DNA of 64,000 bases from Exiguobacterium sp. FSL W8-0210 (GCF_038006045.1 NZ_JBBOUK010000001.1:2149001-2213000); one strand, 5' to 3'. Counted from the first letter of the stretch, positions 45,615 through 54,635 are shown. Numbers and translations: made by a program. The notes: generated by a model from the sequence alone, not told the origin.

Positions 45615-46139
45615 TTATTTCGTAAATGGATCGAGTAAAGACGTCCAGTTCGTGATCGCTTCTTGAAGTTGTCCCGCCTGCTCGATTCCTAATCGATTCA
45701 ACGTATCTAATGAGACGTCAGCTTCAAGTAATCGAGCGATATCTTCCGATTGATTCACGTACTGCTCGAGTTTTGCACTTAAATTTTGCAATTCTTGCGG
45801 CGGATTTTCAAGTCCCGCTAATCGTTGATCGATTTGATCCAGTTCTTGATTGAACTGATCAATCGTTCCGTTTTCCTTCAACTTTTCGATTTGTTGATCG
45901 AGTGCCTGTTCAGGGTTCGCAGATTCACGCGCTGTCGTAGCCGCCTCATTCAAGGAAGCCGACAAATCTGACGTGACTTGTGCCGTATCTTTTGCAATGC
46001 CTTGAAGTTCTCCAGCGTAATCGACACTATTTTTTACATCGTTGACTTGTTGTTTTGCATCGTCGACTGTATTTGAAATCTCACTACATCCAGCAAGAAA
46101 CGTACTTAGCATAAGGACTGCTCCAACTTTCTTCCACAT
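45615..46139 (-). CDS. Small lipoprotein of unknown function
   Basis: The start at 46139 (MWKKVGAVLMLSTFLAGC) has AGGG at good spacing and gives a lipobox LAGC ending at residue 18. The mature chain of about 157 residues is acidic, helical and coiled-coil-like, with heptad-like repeats (DDAKQQVNDVKNSVDYAG, LDQQIEKLKENG). The family may be DUF6376-like; I cannot confirm it. It is anchored on the outer face of the membrane and precedes the unknown helical gene. Confidence 0.75.
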   Translation of the reverse strand: MWKKVGAVLMLSTFLAGCSEISNTVDDAKQQVNDVKNSVDYAGELQGIAKDTAQVTSDLSASLNEAATTARESANPEQALDQQIEKLKENGTIDQFNQELDQIDQRLAGLENPPQELQNLSAKLEQYVNQSEDIARLLEADVSLDTLNRLGIEQAGQLQEAITNWTSLLDPFTK

Positions 46140-46193
46140 AGCATTCATCCCTTTCGAGTTCATGATACCTTAATTATAATCGAAAATCGGAAT

Positions 46194-46229
46194 AAAAAAA
46201 AGAGACCACCCTCGTAAGGGCAGTCTCTA
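46194..46229 (-). terminator. Terminator after tRNA-Arg
   Basis: AGAGACTGCCCT pairs with AGGGTGGTCTCT (one mismatch) around TACG and is followed by eight T on the minus strand. Confidence 0.92.
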
Positions 46230-46241
46230 TTTTAATTATAG

Positions 46242-46315
<74 letters not shown>

Positions 46316-46388
46316 GTGTCAACACGAATAAACTATACTAGAACAATTCTTTCGTGTCAATCACATTACAAACATTGCAATTATTATA

Positions 46389-46898
46389 TTACAAAAATGT
46401 TCCGTCCAGATGAAGGGCATTTACCGGGTCACCGTTCACATTAAGAAAATCGACAGAATAACGGTTTTGATCCACTTCAAGAATCGCATACGTCTTGTCT
46501 GGTCGATGACGTGGCATCCGGATTGAACCTGGATTGATGAATAACACACCGTCCCGATATTCAGCCTTCGCCACATGGGAATGACCATATAAGACGATGT
46601 CCGCCTGCTTTTCCTTCGCATGATGCTGTAAGACATCTAGACTGTATTTGACGTCCTGCCGATGCCCGTGGACACAGAGGATGGTATGACCATCCATTTC
46701 CGATACGACTTCTTCCGGAAAATCGTGTCCGTAATCGCAATTCCCTCGCACAACACGATATGGATATAATGATTCGATGTCGCGCGTCAATTGGGAGTCC
46801 CCACAATGAAATGCCGCATTTACGTCTTGGTGACGTTCGAATATCGTAAGCAGTTCTTGTTCTAGTCCATGACTATCACTAACGATCAACGCTCTCAT
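46389..46898 (-). CDS. YsnB/YfcE-type metallophosphoesterase
   Basis: The 169-residue protein has the calcineurin-like motifs DSHG, GDSQ (GD), RGNCDY (GN-C/H), VHGH and YGHSH, the full two-metal set of the YfcE/MJ0936 family of phosphodiesterases. Substrate in vivo is unknown. The start at 46898 (MRALIVSDSHG) aligns with B. subtilis YsnB; codons upstream overlap the AGGAG site. It follows rdgB with a five-base gap, as ysnB follows ysnA in Bacillus. Confidence 0.93.
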   Translation of the reverse strand: MRALIVSDSHGLEQELLTIFERHQDVNAAFHCGDSQLTRDIESLYPYRVVRGNCDYGHDFPEEVVSEMDGHTILCVHGHRQDVKYSLDVLQHHAKEKQADIVLYGHSHVAKAEYRDGVLFINPGSIRMPRHRPDKTYAILEVDQNRYSVDFLNVNGDPVNALHLDGTFL

Positions 46899-46903
46899 CT
46901 TCA

Positions 46904-47497
46904 TCACACTCCTAAGAAAGTAGTTAAGTCCTGTTCGAGCTTGCGCAATGCATTGCCACGATGACTAATCATCGCTTTTTCTTCTTTCGTCAATTCAGCA
47001 GCCGTCTGTCCGCTTTCTGTGACGAACAATGGATCATAACCGAAACCGTTCGAACCCGACGCCTCAAAACCGATTCGCCCTTCCATCGTTCCACGAACCG
47101 TCAATGTCTCACCCGTTGGTTTCGCTAGCGCGAGTACACAAACGAAGCGCGCCGTCCGCTCTTCCTCCGGAACACCTTCTAACTTTTCAAGTAGTAGAGC
47201 ATTGTTCGCCGCATCCGACTTTTCAAGTCCCGCGAAGCGTGCTGAGTAGACGCCGGGAGCGCCATCTAAAGCATCGACTTCAAGACCTGAATCATCAGCA
47301 AGTACCGCGTGGCCAAAGTAGGCTGCTGCCTCTGTTGCTTTTAAAAGTGCATTCTCCTCGAATGTCTCACCTGTTTCATCCGTTTCCGGAGCATCGGCGT
47401 GATCGAGTAACGACTCGACCGTATAACCGAGACGACCCAGCATGCTTTCAAGTTCCTTCACTTTACCTGCATTGTGTGTTGCGACGATGACCTTCAT
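46904..47497 (-). CDS. rdgB: XTP/dITP pyrophosphatase (RdgB/HAM1)
   Basis: This enzyme removes non-canonical purine triphosphates. The 197-residue protein has [12 protein letters not shown] at the start, [20 protein letters not shown] and FGYDPLF near the middle, and [10 protein letters not shown] at the end. It overlaps the end of rph by four bases. Confidence 0.96.
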   Translation of the reverse strand: MKVIVATHNAGKVKELESMLGRLGYTVESLLDHADAPETDETGETFEENALLKATEAAAYFGHAVLADDSGLEVDALDGAPGVYSARFAGLEKSDAANNALLLEKLEGVPEEERTARFVCVLALAKPTGETLTVRGTMEGRIGFEASGSNGFGYDPLFVTESGQTAAELTKEEKAMISHRGNALRKLEQDLTTFLGV

Positions 47498-48249
47498 CTA
47501 TGTTCCCCCACTTCTTCTCCTACATACCACCAAGAGACACCGAGTGCCTCACGGCCAGCCTCAATCAGTTCCTTAATACCTTTTTCCCCAAGTTCGAGCA
47601 TTTCGAGCATCTCTTGACGGGAAAATGTCGACTCTTCTCCTGTTGCTTGCATCTCGACGATTTTACCCGATGAGGTCATGACGAGATTGAAGTCGACTTC
47701 CGCCGCAGCGTCCTCTTCATAGCATAGATCGAGCAAGACATTCGACTCGACGATTCCAACCGAGATGGCTGCGATGCCCTCTTTGATCGGTGTATCTGTC
47801 AGTTTTCCCGCTTGAATCAATTGATCGACTGCTCGGACGAGTGCCAAAAAACCACCAGTGATCGATGCCGTTCGTGTACCGCCATCTGCCTGAATAACGT
47901 CACAATCGATCCAGATTGTTCGTTCCCCGAGCTTCTCTAAATCAACGACGGCCCGAAGCGAGCGGCTGATCAGACGTTGGATTTCCATCGTCCGTCCCGT
48001 CTGTTTGCCGCGGACGGCTTCTCGTGCGGTCCGCTGAGCCGTCGCACGCGGCAACATCGAATATTCCGCATTGATCCAGCCCTGGCGTTTACCGCGAAGG
48101 AACGGTGGCACCTTCTCCTCGACGGTCGCCGTACAGAGGACTTTCGTATCTCCCAGTTCAATCAAGACAGAACCTTCTGCGTGTTTATTGACATCAATCG
48201 ATAATTGAATAGGACGGAGATCATCCGCCGTTCGTTGGTCTATCCGCAT
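47494..48249 (-). CDS. rph: Ribonuclease PH
   Basis: RNase PH trims tRNA 3' ends by phosphorolysis. The 251-residue protein has [34 protein letters not shown], the [16 protein letters not shown] motif and [15 protein letters not shown]. It lies directly after murI (no gap); the germination gene gerM found between them in Bacillus is absent. Confidence 0.97.
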   Translation of the reverse strand: MRIDQRTADDLRPIQLSIDVNKHAEGSVLIELGDTKVLCTATVEEKVPPFLRGKRQGWINAEYSMLPRATAQRTAREAVRGKQTGRTMEIQRLISRSLRAVVDLEKLGERTIWIDCDVIQADGGTRTASITGGFLALVRAVDQLIQAGKLTDTPIKEGIAAISVGIVESNVLLDLCYEEDAAAEVDFNLVMTSSGKIVEMQATGEESTFSRQEMLEMLELGEKGIKELIEAGREALGVSWWYVGEEVGEHR

Positions 48250-49056
48250 TTAATCTTCCTCCGTTCCAAGCACGATGCGCTCCGCATGGATGGTCTGATC
48301 GAGCCAGTCCGTCGCAATCTGATCAAATGAGCGGATATCGCCTGTCGCGTAATAACGATGTTCCGGAATTTGTGTCACATCTGCTGAAATCGTATTGTAA
48401 TCAAGTAGTGCTGCTACCTCGAGCGCTGTCTCGTCTCCTGAAGAGATTAGTTGGACGCCTGGTCCGATGACCCGTCCAATCACATCTGCTAGGAGCGGGT
48501 AATGGGTGCACCCGAGGATCAATGTATCCATATCGTAATTCATCAATGGTCGTAAGGTATTGGCAACGACACGTTCGACGTACGCACCGTCTGTCTGCAT
48601 CGACTCGACGAGCGGGACGAACGGCGGGCACGCTAACGATTCGACGACGACTTGTCCTTCGACGTGGCGTAATGCCTTCTCGTAGGAATTACTTGTAATC
48701 GTCATCTTCGTTCCGATGACACCGATTCGTTTCGTACGCGTCACCTTGACTGCCGCACGGGCCCCAGGATCAATGACACCGATGACAGGTATATTTAAAC
48801 GTTCTCGCGCTTCTTTTAAGACGACAGCCGTAGCTGTATTACAGGCGATCACGATCAATTTCACATCTTGTTGTACGAGATAATCAATCATCTCCCACGT
48901 AAACTCACGAATTTCTTCTTCTGGACGCGGACCATACGGACAACGTAGTGTATCCCCGACATAGATGATTCGCTCATGGGGCAACTGTCGCATCAATTCA
49001 CGTGCGACCGTCAATCCACCGACTCCGGAATCCAGTACTCCAATCGCTCGATTCAC
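48250..49056 (-). CDS. murI: Glutamate racemase
   Basis: This enzyme supplies D-glutamate for peptidoglycan and is racE in Bacillus. The 268-residue protein has LDSGVGGLTVARE at the start, the first catalytic cysteine in IACNTATAV, the second in ILGCTHYPLL. It starts with GTG behind GAGGTGGAG. It is next to rph as in Bacillus. Confidence 0.95.
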   Translation of the reverse strand: MNRAIGVLDSGVGGLTVARELMRQLPHERIIYVGDTLRCPYGPRPEEEIREFTWEMIDYLVQQDVKLIVIACNTATAVVLKEARERLNIPVIGVIDPGARAAVKVTRTKRIGVIGTKMTITSNSYEKALRHVEGQVVVESLACPPFVPLVESMQTDGAYVERVVANTLRPLMNYDMDTLILGCTHYPLLADVIGRVIGPGVQLISSGDETALEVAALLDYNTISADVTQIPEHRYYATGDIRSFDQIATDWLDQTIHAERIVLGTEED

Positions 49057-49091
49057 TCTTCTCCACCTCTTTCTATCAATCTTATGGTAAC

Positions 49092-49122
49092 AAAAAAGGA
49101 CGACGGTGCAAGACCGGCGTCC
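49092..49122 (-). terminator. Terminator after ptsH
   Basis: GGACGCCGGT pairs with ACCGTCGTCC (one mismatch) around a short loop, followed by six T on the minus strand. It makes ptsH monocistronic. Confidence 0.85.
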
Positions 49123-49142
49123 GAGAATGTACGATTACAGGA

Positions 49143-49406
49143 TTACTGAGCAAGACCTTCGCTAGTCAGCATATCTGAAAGAGTCGTGATTGCTTCAGAA
49201 GCATCGTCACCGTTTGCAACGATTTTGATATCTGAATCTTTCGCGATTCCGAGTGAAAGAACACCCATGATTGACTTCAAGTTGACAGTCTTTCCGTTGT
49301 ATTCCAAGTTGATGTCTGATTGGAATTTAGAAGCTGTGTTGACGAGCTGAGTAGCGGGACGAGCGTGAATGCCTGAATCCGCGATGACTTTGAATGTTTT
49401 TTCCAT
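49143..49406 (-). CDS. ptsH: Phosphocarrier protein HPr
   Basis: HPr relays phosphate in the PTS and, when phosphorylated on serine, is the CcpA co-effector. The 87-residue protein has the active His14 in SGIHARPAT and the regulatory Ser45 in NLKSIMGV, so it is HPr and not Crh, which lacks the histidine. The start at 49406 ([12 protein letters not shown]) has GGGAG upstream. It stands alone: ptsI does not follow and a terminator lies directly downstream. Confidence 0.95.
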   Translation of the reverse strand: MEKTFKVIADSGIHARPATQLVNTASKFQSDINLEYNGKTVNLKSIMGVLSLGIAKDSDIKIVANGDDASEAITTLSDMLTSEGLAQ

Positions 49407-49471
49407 GATTAAGAAATCTCCCTTCACTAATAACGTACTAGTGAGTCGTTTTCGAATATGTGAACTCATTA

Positions 49472-49927
49472 TCAAATGATAACGGATTCGAATCGATTCT
49501 GCAAGGAATTTTTATATGCCTCACTCCATGGGAATGCTTTCCCGGCACGATTGATTTGTACCATCGATGTCCGTCCTGTGAACATCAATTCACCCTGTTC
49601 ATCAAATGCCGCATAATGGACGTCACACGATGCACTTCCGACATGTACTGGGTACGCATAGACGGCGAGACGTGTCCGTGGATACACTTGGCGAATGTAA
49701 TTACACTGGGCATCCGCAACGACGATGATCCCGTCTTCTGCAAGCGAGTATCCGGTCTCCTCTAACATCAATGTCCGAACGTCCTCGAAATAGATGAACG
49801 GTACCCTGTTATTCATATGACCATAGGCATCCGTCTCTGCAAAACGAACAGCGACGTCGAGTCGTGTTCCATGTTTCATTTGTTCAAGCCATGATTCGAG
49901 TTCTGAAATATAAGCTGGTACGCGCAC
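49472..49927 (-). CDS. YsmA-like 4-hydroxybenzoyl-CoA-type thioesterase
   Basis: The 151-residue hotdog-fold protein has [21 protein letters not shown], the catalytic Asp and HMNN motif of YbgC/YsmA thioesterases. The likely substrate is an acyl-CoA, unspecified. It starts with GTG behind AGGAGG. It lies downstream of sdhB as ysmA does in Bacillus; gerE, normally between them, is absent. Confidence 0.9.
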   Translation of the reverse strand: MRVPAYISELESWLEQMKHGTRLDVAVRFAETDAYGHMNNRVPFIYFEDVRTLMLEETGYSLAEDGIIVVADAQCNYIRQVYPRTRLAVYAYPVHVGSASCDVHYAAFDEQGELMFTGRTSMVQINRAGKAFPWSEAYKNSLQNRFESVII

Positions 49928-49953
49928 AATCGGTTCCTCCTGTCTGAATGAAA

Positions 49954-49977
49954 AAAGAAGGAGCAGGCTCCTTCTTT
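49954..49977 (-). terminator. Terminator after sdhB
   Basis: AAAGAAGGAG pairs with CTCCTTCTTT around CCTG and is followed by TTT on the minus strand, six bases after the sdhB stop codon. Confidence 0.88.
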
Positions 49978-49983
49978 AATAAC

Positions 49984-50790
49984 TTATGAACTAACTGCTT
50001 CACCTGTCCGTCCTTCGTCACTACCGAAGAACTTCTTGAATGAGTGAAGTGTCGTCTGACGGTTCATCGCTGCGATCGAAGTCGTCAGCGGAATGCCTTT
50101 CGGACAAACCTCGACACAGTTTTGAGCATTACCGCACTGCATGATCCCGCCATCTTCCATCAACGCTTCAAGACGTTCTTCCTTATGGAAGGCACCTGTT
50201 GGATGCGAGTTGAATAGACGAACTTGCGAGATCGATGCTGGTCCGATGAACGTCGAACGATCGTTGACGTTCGGACATGCTTCGAGACACACGCCACATG
50301 TCATACATTTCGATAACTCATACGCCCATTGACGTTTGTTCTCTGGCATCCGTGGTCCTGGACCTAAGTCGTACGTTCCATCGATTGGGACCCATGCTTT
50401 AACTTTTTTCAACGCATCAAACATGCGCTGACGGTCGACTTGAAGGTCACGAACGATTGGGAATGTCTGCATCGGTTGAAGGCGGATCGGTTGTTCGAGT
50501 TTATCGACGAGTGCCGTACACGATTGACGTGGCGTACCGTTGATGACCATGGAACAAGCGCCACATACTTCTTCTAGACAACCCATATCCCAGTTGATCG
50601 GTGTCGTTTTTTCACCGGCTGCATTCACAGGATTACGACGAATCTCCATTAAAGCAGAGATGACGTTCATGTTCGGACGGTACGGAATTTCAAACGCTTC
50701 ATCATACGGTTTACCATCAGGTCCATCTTGACGTTGAACGATGAATTGAACCGATTTTTGCGTAGTAGATGATTCGAGTGGTGTCGCCAT
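49984..50790 (-). CDS. sdhB: Succinate dehydrogenase iron-sulfur subunit
   Basis: The 268-residue protein has three iron-sulfur motifs: the 2Fe-2S set (CLEEVCGACSMVINGTPRQSC-type cysteines, about residues 70-91), CMTCGVCLEACP and CGNAQNCVEVCPKG for the 4Fe-4S and 3Fe-4S clusters. It passes electrons from SdhA to the membrane quinone site. It overlaps the sdhA stop by one base (TAATG), the usual coupling. Confidence 0.97.
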   Translation of the reverse strand: MATPLESSTTQKSVQFIVQRQDGPDGKPYDEAFEIPYRPNMNVISALMEIRRNPVNAAGEKTTPINWDMGCLEEVCGACSMVINGTPRQSCTALVDKLEQPIRLQPMQTFPIVRDLQVDRQRMFDALKKVKAWVPIDGTYDLGPGPRMPENKRQWAYELSKCMTCGVCLEACPNVNDRSTFIGPASISQVRLFNSHPTGAFHKEERLEALMEDGGIMQCGNAQNCVEVCPKGIPLTTSIAAMNRQTTLHSFKKFFGSDEGRTGEAVSS

Positions 50791-52553
50791 TATGCTTTCA
50801 CCTCTTTCTTCGACTTCTTACTGTAGTCGCGTTTCCGCGGTGGAATCAACGACGTGTCGACATCTTCATAGAAGATTTCTGGATGACCATTCGTATATCG
50901 AGCCATCGTTGTCTTCAAGAACTGTTCATCATTACGTTCCGGGAAGTCCGGTTTGTAGTGCGCCCCGCGACTCTCGTCACGTTTTAAGGCGCCGAGCGTA
51001 ATTGCTTCGGCTAAGTCGAGCATGTGATCGAGCTGACGGATGAACGACGCTCCTTGGTTACTCCAACGCGCTGTGTCCGTTGCCGAAATGCGCGTGAACC
51101 GATCACGAAGTTCCTTGATTTTCGTGAGTGTCTCTTCGAGCTTATCGTTATAACGGACGACCGTGACATTATCCGTCATGATTTCTCCAAGTTCACGGTG
51201 GATCTGATACGCGTTTTCTGTACCTTCCATCGATAAGATATCGTTAAAACGATTGATTTCTTCGATCTTATGCGCTTCGACGACGTCTTCGCTCATCTCA
51301 TGAACCGATGTTTCAAGTTCATTCATATACGCGATCGCTGACGGTCCGGCGACCATTCCACCATATACCGCAGAAAGAAGTGAATTCGCTCCGAGACGGT
51401 TTCCTCCGTGCATCGAATAATCACATTCGCCTGCTGCGAATAGTCCAGGAATATTCGTCATCTGATCGTAGTCGACCCATAGTCCACCCATTGAATAGTG
51501 AACAGCCGGGAAAATTTTCATCGGTACTTTTCGTGGATCATCACCGACGAACTTTTCGTAGATTTCAAGGATCCCACCGAGTTTGACATCGAGTTCTTTT
51601 GCGTCTTTATGTGATAGATCAAGATAGACCATGTTCTCCCCGTTGACTCCGAGTTTTTGATTGACACAGACGTCAAAAATCTCGCGTGTCGCGATATCTC
51701 GTGGGACAAGGTTTCCGTATGCCGGATATTTCTCTTCAAGGAAGTACCAAGGTTTACCGTCTTTATACGTCCAGACGCGACCGCCCTCACCACGTGCTGA
51801 TTCACTCATGAGACGTAATTTATCATCCCCAGGAATCGCTGTCGGGTGAATCTGGATGAACTCACCGTTCGCATAGATCGCACCTTGACGATAGACAGCT
51901 GCTGCCGCTTGTCCTGTGTTGATAACCGAGTTCGTCGATTTTCCGAAGATGACCCCAGGACCACCTGTCGCGAGGATGACAGAATCCGCGGCAAATGCCT
52001 CGATTTCCATCGTCCGGAGGTTTTGACAAACCGCTCCACGACAGATGCCATTGTCATCGATGATGGCACGAAGGAATTCCCATCCTTCATATTTTTCTAC
52101 CAAACCTTGCGCTTCGAACTTACGAACCTGTTCATCTAATGCGTACAATAACTGTTGCCCCGTCGTCGCTCCCGCGTATGCCGTCCGGTGATGCAACGTT
52201 CCTCCGAAGCGTCGGAAGTCGAGTAACCCTTCCGGTGTCCGGTTGAACATGACACCCATGCGGTCGAACATATGGATGATCTTCGGTGCTGCTTCTGCCA
52301 TTTTTTGAACAGGTGGTTGATTTGCGAGGAAGTCTCCACCGTATACCGTGTCATCGAAATGCTGATATGGTGAATCCCCTTCCCCTTTCGTATTGACTGC
52401 TCCGTTGATGCCACCTTGTGCACAAACAGAGTGTGAGCGTTTGACGGGTACGAGTGAGAATAACTTAACTGGTACGCCTTGCTCTGCTGCTTTTATCGTA
52501 GCCATCAGACCGGCAAGCCCTCCGCCGATGATGACAAGATTCTTGTTCGCCAT
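50790..52553 (-). CDS. sdhA: Succinate dehydrogenase flavoprotein subunit
   Basis: The 587-residue protein oxidises succinate. It has the FAD fold IIGGGLAGLMAT, the covalent-FAD histidine His41 in RSHSVCAQGGING, the substrate loop IHPTAIPG, SARGEGGRV, and HGGNRLGANSLL near the C-terminal part. The start at 52553 (MANKNLV) has AAGGGG upstream; the frame runs 12 codons further, into the sdhC end. Confidence 0.97.
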   Translation of the reverse strand: MANKNLVIIGGGLAGLMATIKAAEQGVPVKLFSLVPVKRSHSVCAQGGINGAVNTKGEGDSPYQHFDDTVYGGDFLANQPPVQKMAEAAPKIIHMFDRMGVMFNRTPEGLLDFRRFGGTLHHRTAYAGATTGQQLLYALDEQVRKFEAQGLVEKYEGWEFLRAIIDDNGICRGAVCQNLRTMEIEAFAADSVILATGGPGVIFGKSTNSVINTGQAAAAVYRQGAIYANGEFIQIHPTAIPGDDKLRLMSESARGEGGRVWTYKDGKPWYFLEEKYPAYGNLVPRDIATREIFDVCVNQKLGVNGENMVYLDLSHKDAKELDVKLGGILEIYEKFVGDDPRKVPMKIFPAVHYSMGGLWVDYDQMTNIPGLFAAGECDYSMHGGNRLGANSLLSAVYGGMVAGPSAIAYMNELETSVHEMSEDVVEAHKIEEINRFNDILSMEGTENAYQIHRELGEIMTDNVTVVRYNDKLEETLTKIKELRDRFTRISATDTARWSNQGASFIRQLDHMLDLAEAITLGALKRDESRGAHYKPDFPERNDEQFLKTTMARYTNGHPEIFYEDVDTSLIPPRKRDYSKKSKKEVKA

Positions 52554-52572
52554 GTTGTCAGTTCCCCTTTCC

Positions 52573-53190
52573 TTACAACACGCCTGCAAACGTTAAGATC
52601 GAGCGTACGCCTACAAACGATAAACCGATGAATACGAGTGCTGCCACGTAAGACATCGCCCGTTGAGATGCTGGTGACTGCGTGATTCCCCAAGTAATAC
52701 AGAACGTCCAGAGTCCGTTCGCGAGGTGGAATGTCGTTGCCAAGATCCCGACGATATAGAACGCTAACATGAATCCGTTATCAACGATGTTCTGCATCAT
52801 GCCCGCATCAACTTCTGTTCCCATCGCAGCGGCAATCCGAGTCTCCCAAACGTGCCATGTGATGAACACGACGAGGAACACTCCGCTAAACCGTTGCAAG
52901 ACATACATCCAGTTCCGGAAATAAGTATATCGTCCCGCGTTCGCAGAACCCGTGAATGCGATGTAAACACCGTAGACACCATGCAAAATGATTGGAATGA
53001 AGATGACAAAGATCTCTAAGAACAATCGATACGGAACGCTCCCCACGAATTCCGCGGCCTTATTGAAGTCTTCCTCACCACGTACGATGAAGTAGTTCGT
53101 CGTTAAGTGCGAAAGTAAAAATAACCCGATTGGAATGACGCCGAGCAGTGAGTGTATTTTACGACTCACGAAATCACGATGATTCGCCAT
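52573..53190 (-). CDS. sdhC: Succinate dehydrogenase cytochrome b558 subunit
   Basis: The 205-residue protein has five membrane helices with histidines spaced for two haems (RKIHSLLG, LLSHLTTN, ILHGVYG, TWHVWETR, TFHLANGL). It is the Bacillus type that anchors SdhA and SdhB and reduces menaquinone. The start at 53190 (MANHRDFVSRKIHS) has GGGGGG upstream; the longer frame to 53322 crosses the promoter. Confidence 0.95.
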   Translation of the reverse strand: MANHRDFVSRKIHSLLGVIPIGLFLLSHLTTNYFIVRGEEDFNKAAEFVGSVPYRLFLEIFVIFIPIILHGVYGVYIAFTGSANAGRYTYFRNWMYVLQRFSGVFLVVFITWHVWETRIAAAMGTEVDAGMMQNIVDNGFMLAFYIVGILATTFHLANGLWTFCITWGITQSPASQRAMSYVAALVFIGLSFVGVRSILTFAGVL

Positions 53191-53237
53191 CCAAATCCCC
53201 CCTTTTGTTTGCCAATCAACCGTTGGCGCATTTTGGT

Positions 53238-53253
53238 AGAAAAGCGCTTTCAT
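53238..53253 (+). promoter_or_regulatory. Possible cre-like site in the sdhC leader
   Basis: AGAAAAGCGCTTTCAT contains the cre core AGCG and right arm, but two bases of the left arm deviate from WTGNNARCGNWWWCAW. It lies between the promoter and the sdhC start, where a bound CcpA would block elongation. Confidence 0.35.
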
Positions 53254-53278
53254 AAGGAAATTCGTCTTTTCATCACTT

Positions 53279-53307
53279 ATTCTACTCCTGTCCTTTTTAG
53301 AAGACAA
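53279..53307 (-). promoter_or_regulatory. Promoter of sdhCAB
   Basis: TTGTCT (53307-53302) and TAGAAT (53284-53279) have a 17-base spacer, about 90 bases before sdhC. Confidence 0.6.
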
Positions 53308-53349
53308 CCCGAGCCGTTGCATTTAACTGCAAATTTTTTCAGGAAAACA

Positions 53350-53378
53350 ATGACCTGCTAGAATCATCTCGGTATAAT
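53350..53378 (+). promoter_or_regulatory. Promoter of the yslB-like gene
   Basis: A perfect TATAAT (53373-53378) follows ATGACC (53350-53355) at 17 bases; the -35 is weak. It is divergent from the sdh promoter. Confidence 0.5.
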
Positions 53379-53400
53379 GGTTGGCAGATAGGAGTGAATC

Positions 53401-53823
53401 ATGATGGATGTTACACCAAACCAAACACCACTTTTCGGAATCGAACTGATCCGGGATTATGTGCTGACCGATCTTCTAGGGTCGGATTATCGGCAAGTCA
53501 TCTACTGGGCAGGTAAACGTCTCGCGCGTCAATTCCCTGTCGTGGATGAATCTGAATTGGCCTCATTCTTTGAACAAGCCGGTTGGGGAATGCTCGAAAT
53601 CAAGAAACGTAAAGGAACGGTCATCTCGTTCGTACTGTCTCCTCCTGATACGACGAGAGATGAACGGCCACAAGGCTACTTTCAACTCGAAGCCGGTTTC
53701 CTCGCTGAACAGTTCTCCCGTTTTAACGGATGTGTTGCGGAAGGATATGCTGAGACGAATAAAGAGCTTGTTCAAATCACGGTCCAAATCGATCCAAAAG
53801 ATCCACTCGAACCAATCGGTTGA
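53401..53823 (+). CDS. YslB-like DUF2507 protein
   Basis: The 140-residue protein has the family pattern FGIELIRDYVLTDLLG, then YWAGKRLAR and GYFQLEAGFLAEQFS. DUF2507 folds resemble a V4R/heme-NO-binding-type fold, but no cofactor is known. AGGAG precedes the first of two ATGs. It sits next to sdhC, divergently, as yslB lies next to sdhCAB in Bacillus. Its function is not known. Confidence 0.85.
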   Translation: MMDVTPNQTPLFGIELIRDYVLTDLLGSDYRQVIYWAGKRLARQFPVVDESELASFFEQAGWGMLEIKKRKGTVISFVLSPPDTTRDERPQGYFQLEAGFLAEQFSRFNGCVAEGYAETNKELVQITVQIDPKDPLEPIG

Positions 53824-53940
53824 ACTTTACATAGAATGTGACAGGAATCTTTATTTTCAACATCGAAATAGATCCTTGAAACTTTTTGCAGTAAGTGATC
53901 GTAAAATCATGCGTACACAAATCGCGAGGAGGAACTTTAC

Positions 53941-54555
53941 ATGTTCAAAAAACTAGCAGCAGATTTAACGGGATTCAGTGATATCGGACAAGTCATTCAT
54001 CCTGATGATTTCGACAAGGCAGCCGCTGACGATTATGTTTTACATGAAGACGGCGAAAAAATCTATTTCTTGATCAAGTCCAAATCTGACGAGTATTGCT
54101 TTACGAATCTGGCTTTAATTCACCTCGATGGTGAAAGTGCCGTCAGTTCGAAACGCGTTTTGTATCGTTATCCGTACGCACACTATCCGATTCGCCACGT
54201 CATGTTCGAAACGGCGGGAACAGTAGATCTTGATGTCGAGATCAAATTCGAGATTGGTGGTAAACATTATTCGATCGACGTCGATAAGAAACAACTCGAA
54301 CATGTGAAAGATCTTTATAAAACACTTCTTGCCATCGCTGAAAAACAGTATGAAGGACAAAAGATGCTCGAGTTCGCAAACAGCTCATTGAATCATTCGG
54401 TCACGATTCTCGGCGGACTTCGTCAAGGTGACATGAACGTGCCGCAAACATTCAAGGAGTTGTCCGAACAATCCTTCGAGTGGCTACAAGGTCACTACCA
54501 TCAGTGGAACCAGCGTGACTTTGGTTCATACTACGAGAAGTACATCAACAACTAA
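53941..54555 (+). CDS. YvbH-like bacterial PH-domain protein
   Basis: The 204-residue protein has an N-terminal bacterial PH domain (about residues 5-115, EKIYFLIKSKSDEYCFTNLA, SSKRVLYRYPY) and a C-terminal YvbH-type helical extension ending GSYYEKYINN. It is very similar to B. subtilis YvbH as I recall that sequence. Its role is unknown. GAGGAGG precedes the ATG. The gene does not lie here in Bacillus. Its terminator has been split by the insertion sequence 23 bases downstream. Confidence 0.88.
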   Translation: MFKKLAADLTGFSDIGQVIHPDDFDKAAADDYVLHEDGEKIYFLIKSKSDEYCFTNLALIHLDGESAVSSKRVLYRYPYAHYPIRHVMFETAGTVDLDVEIKFEIGGKHYSIDVDKKQLEHVKDLYKTLLAIAEKQYEGQKMLEFANSSLNHSVTILGGLRQGDMNVPQTFKELSEQSFEWLQGHYHQWNQRDFGSYYEKYINN

Positions 54556-54560
54556 TCACT

Positions 54561-54577
54561 AAAAAAGCCGCCCTCTT
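54561..54577 (+). terminator. Left half of a terminator split by the IS
   Basis: AAAAAAGCCGCCCTCTT is the 5' arm of a bidirectional terminator whose 3' arm (AGAGGACGGC plus T run) now lies at 56024-56040, beyond the insertion sequence. Without the IS and one CAAG copy the two arms form a near-perfect stem. Confidence 0.85.
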
Positions 54578-54581
54578 CAAG
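54578..54581 (+). repeat. 4-bp target duplication, left copy
   Basis: CAAG flanks the element on the left and again at 56022-56025 on the right, the 3-5 bp size expected for IS3-family elements. Confidence 0.8.
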
Positions 54582-54588
54582 TGAACTG

Positions 54589-54627
54589 CCCCATAAAAGT
54601 TGGACATAAAATCCAACTTTTATGGGG
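54589..54627 (+). promoter_or_regulatory. Hairpin sequestering the orfA ribosome-binding site
   Basis: A perfect 16-pair stem (54589-54604 with 54612-54627, loop CATAAAA) ends in TGTTTTTT. Its 3' arm includes GGGG of the orfA ribosome-binding site. It could both terminate read-through transcription entering the IS and hide the site in any transcript that starts outside. Confidence 0.75.
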
Positions 54628-54635
54628 TGTTTTTT

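Noticed and set aside
53836-53920. Possible promoter before the yvbH-like gene (TTGAAA and TAAAAT)
   Set aside because: The spacer is 20 bases, too long for a confident call.
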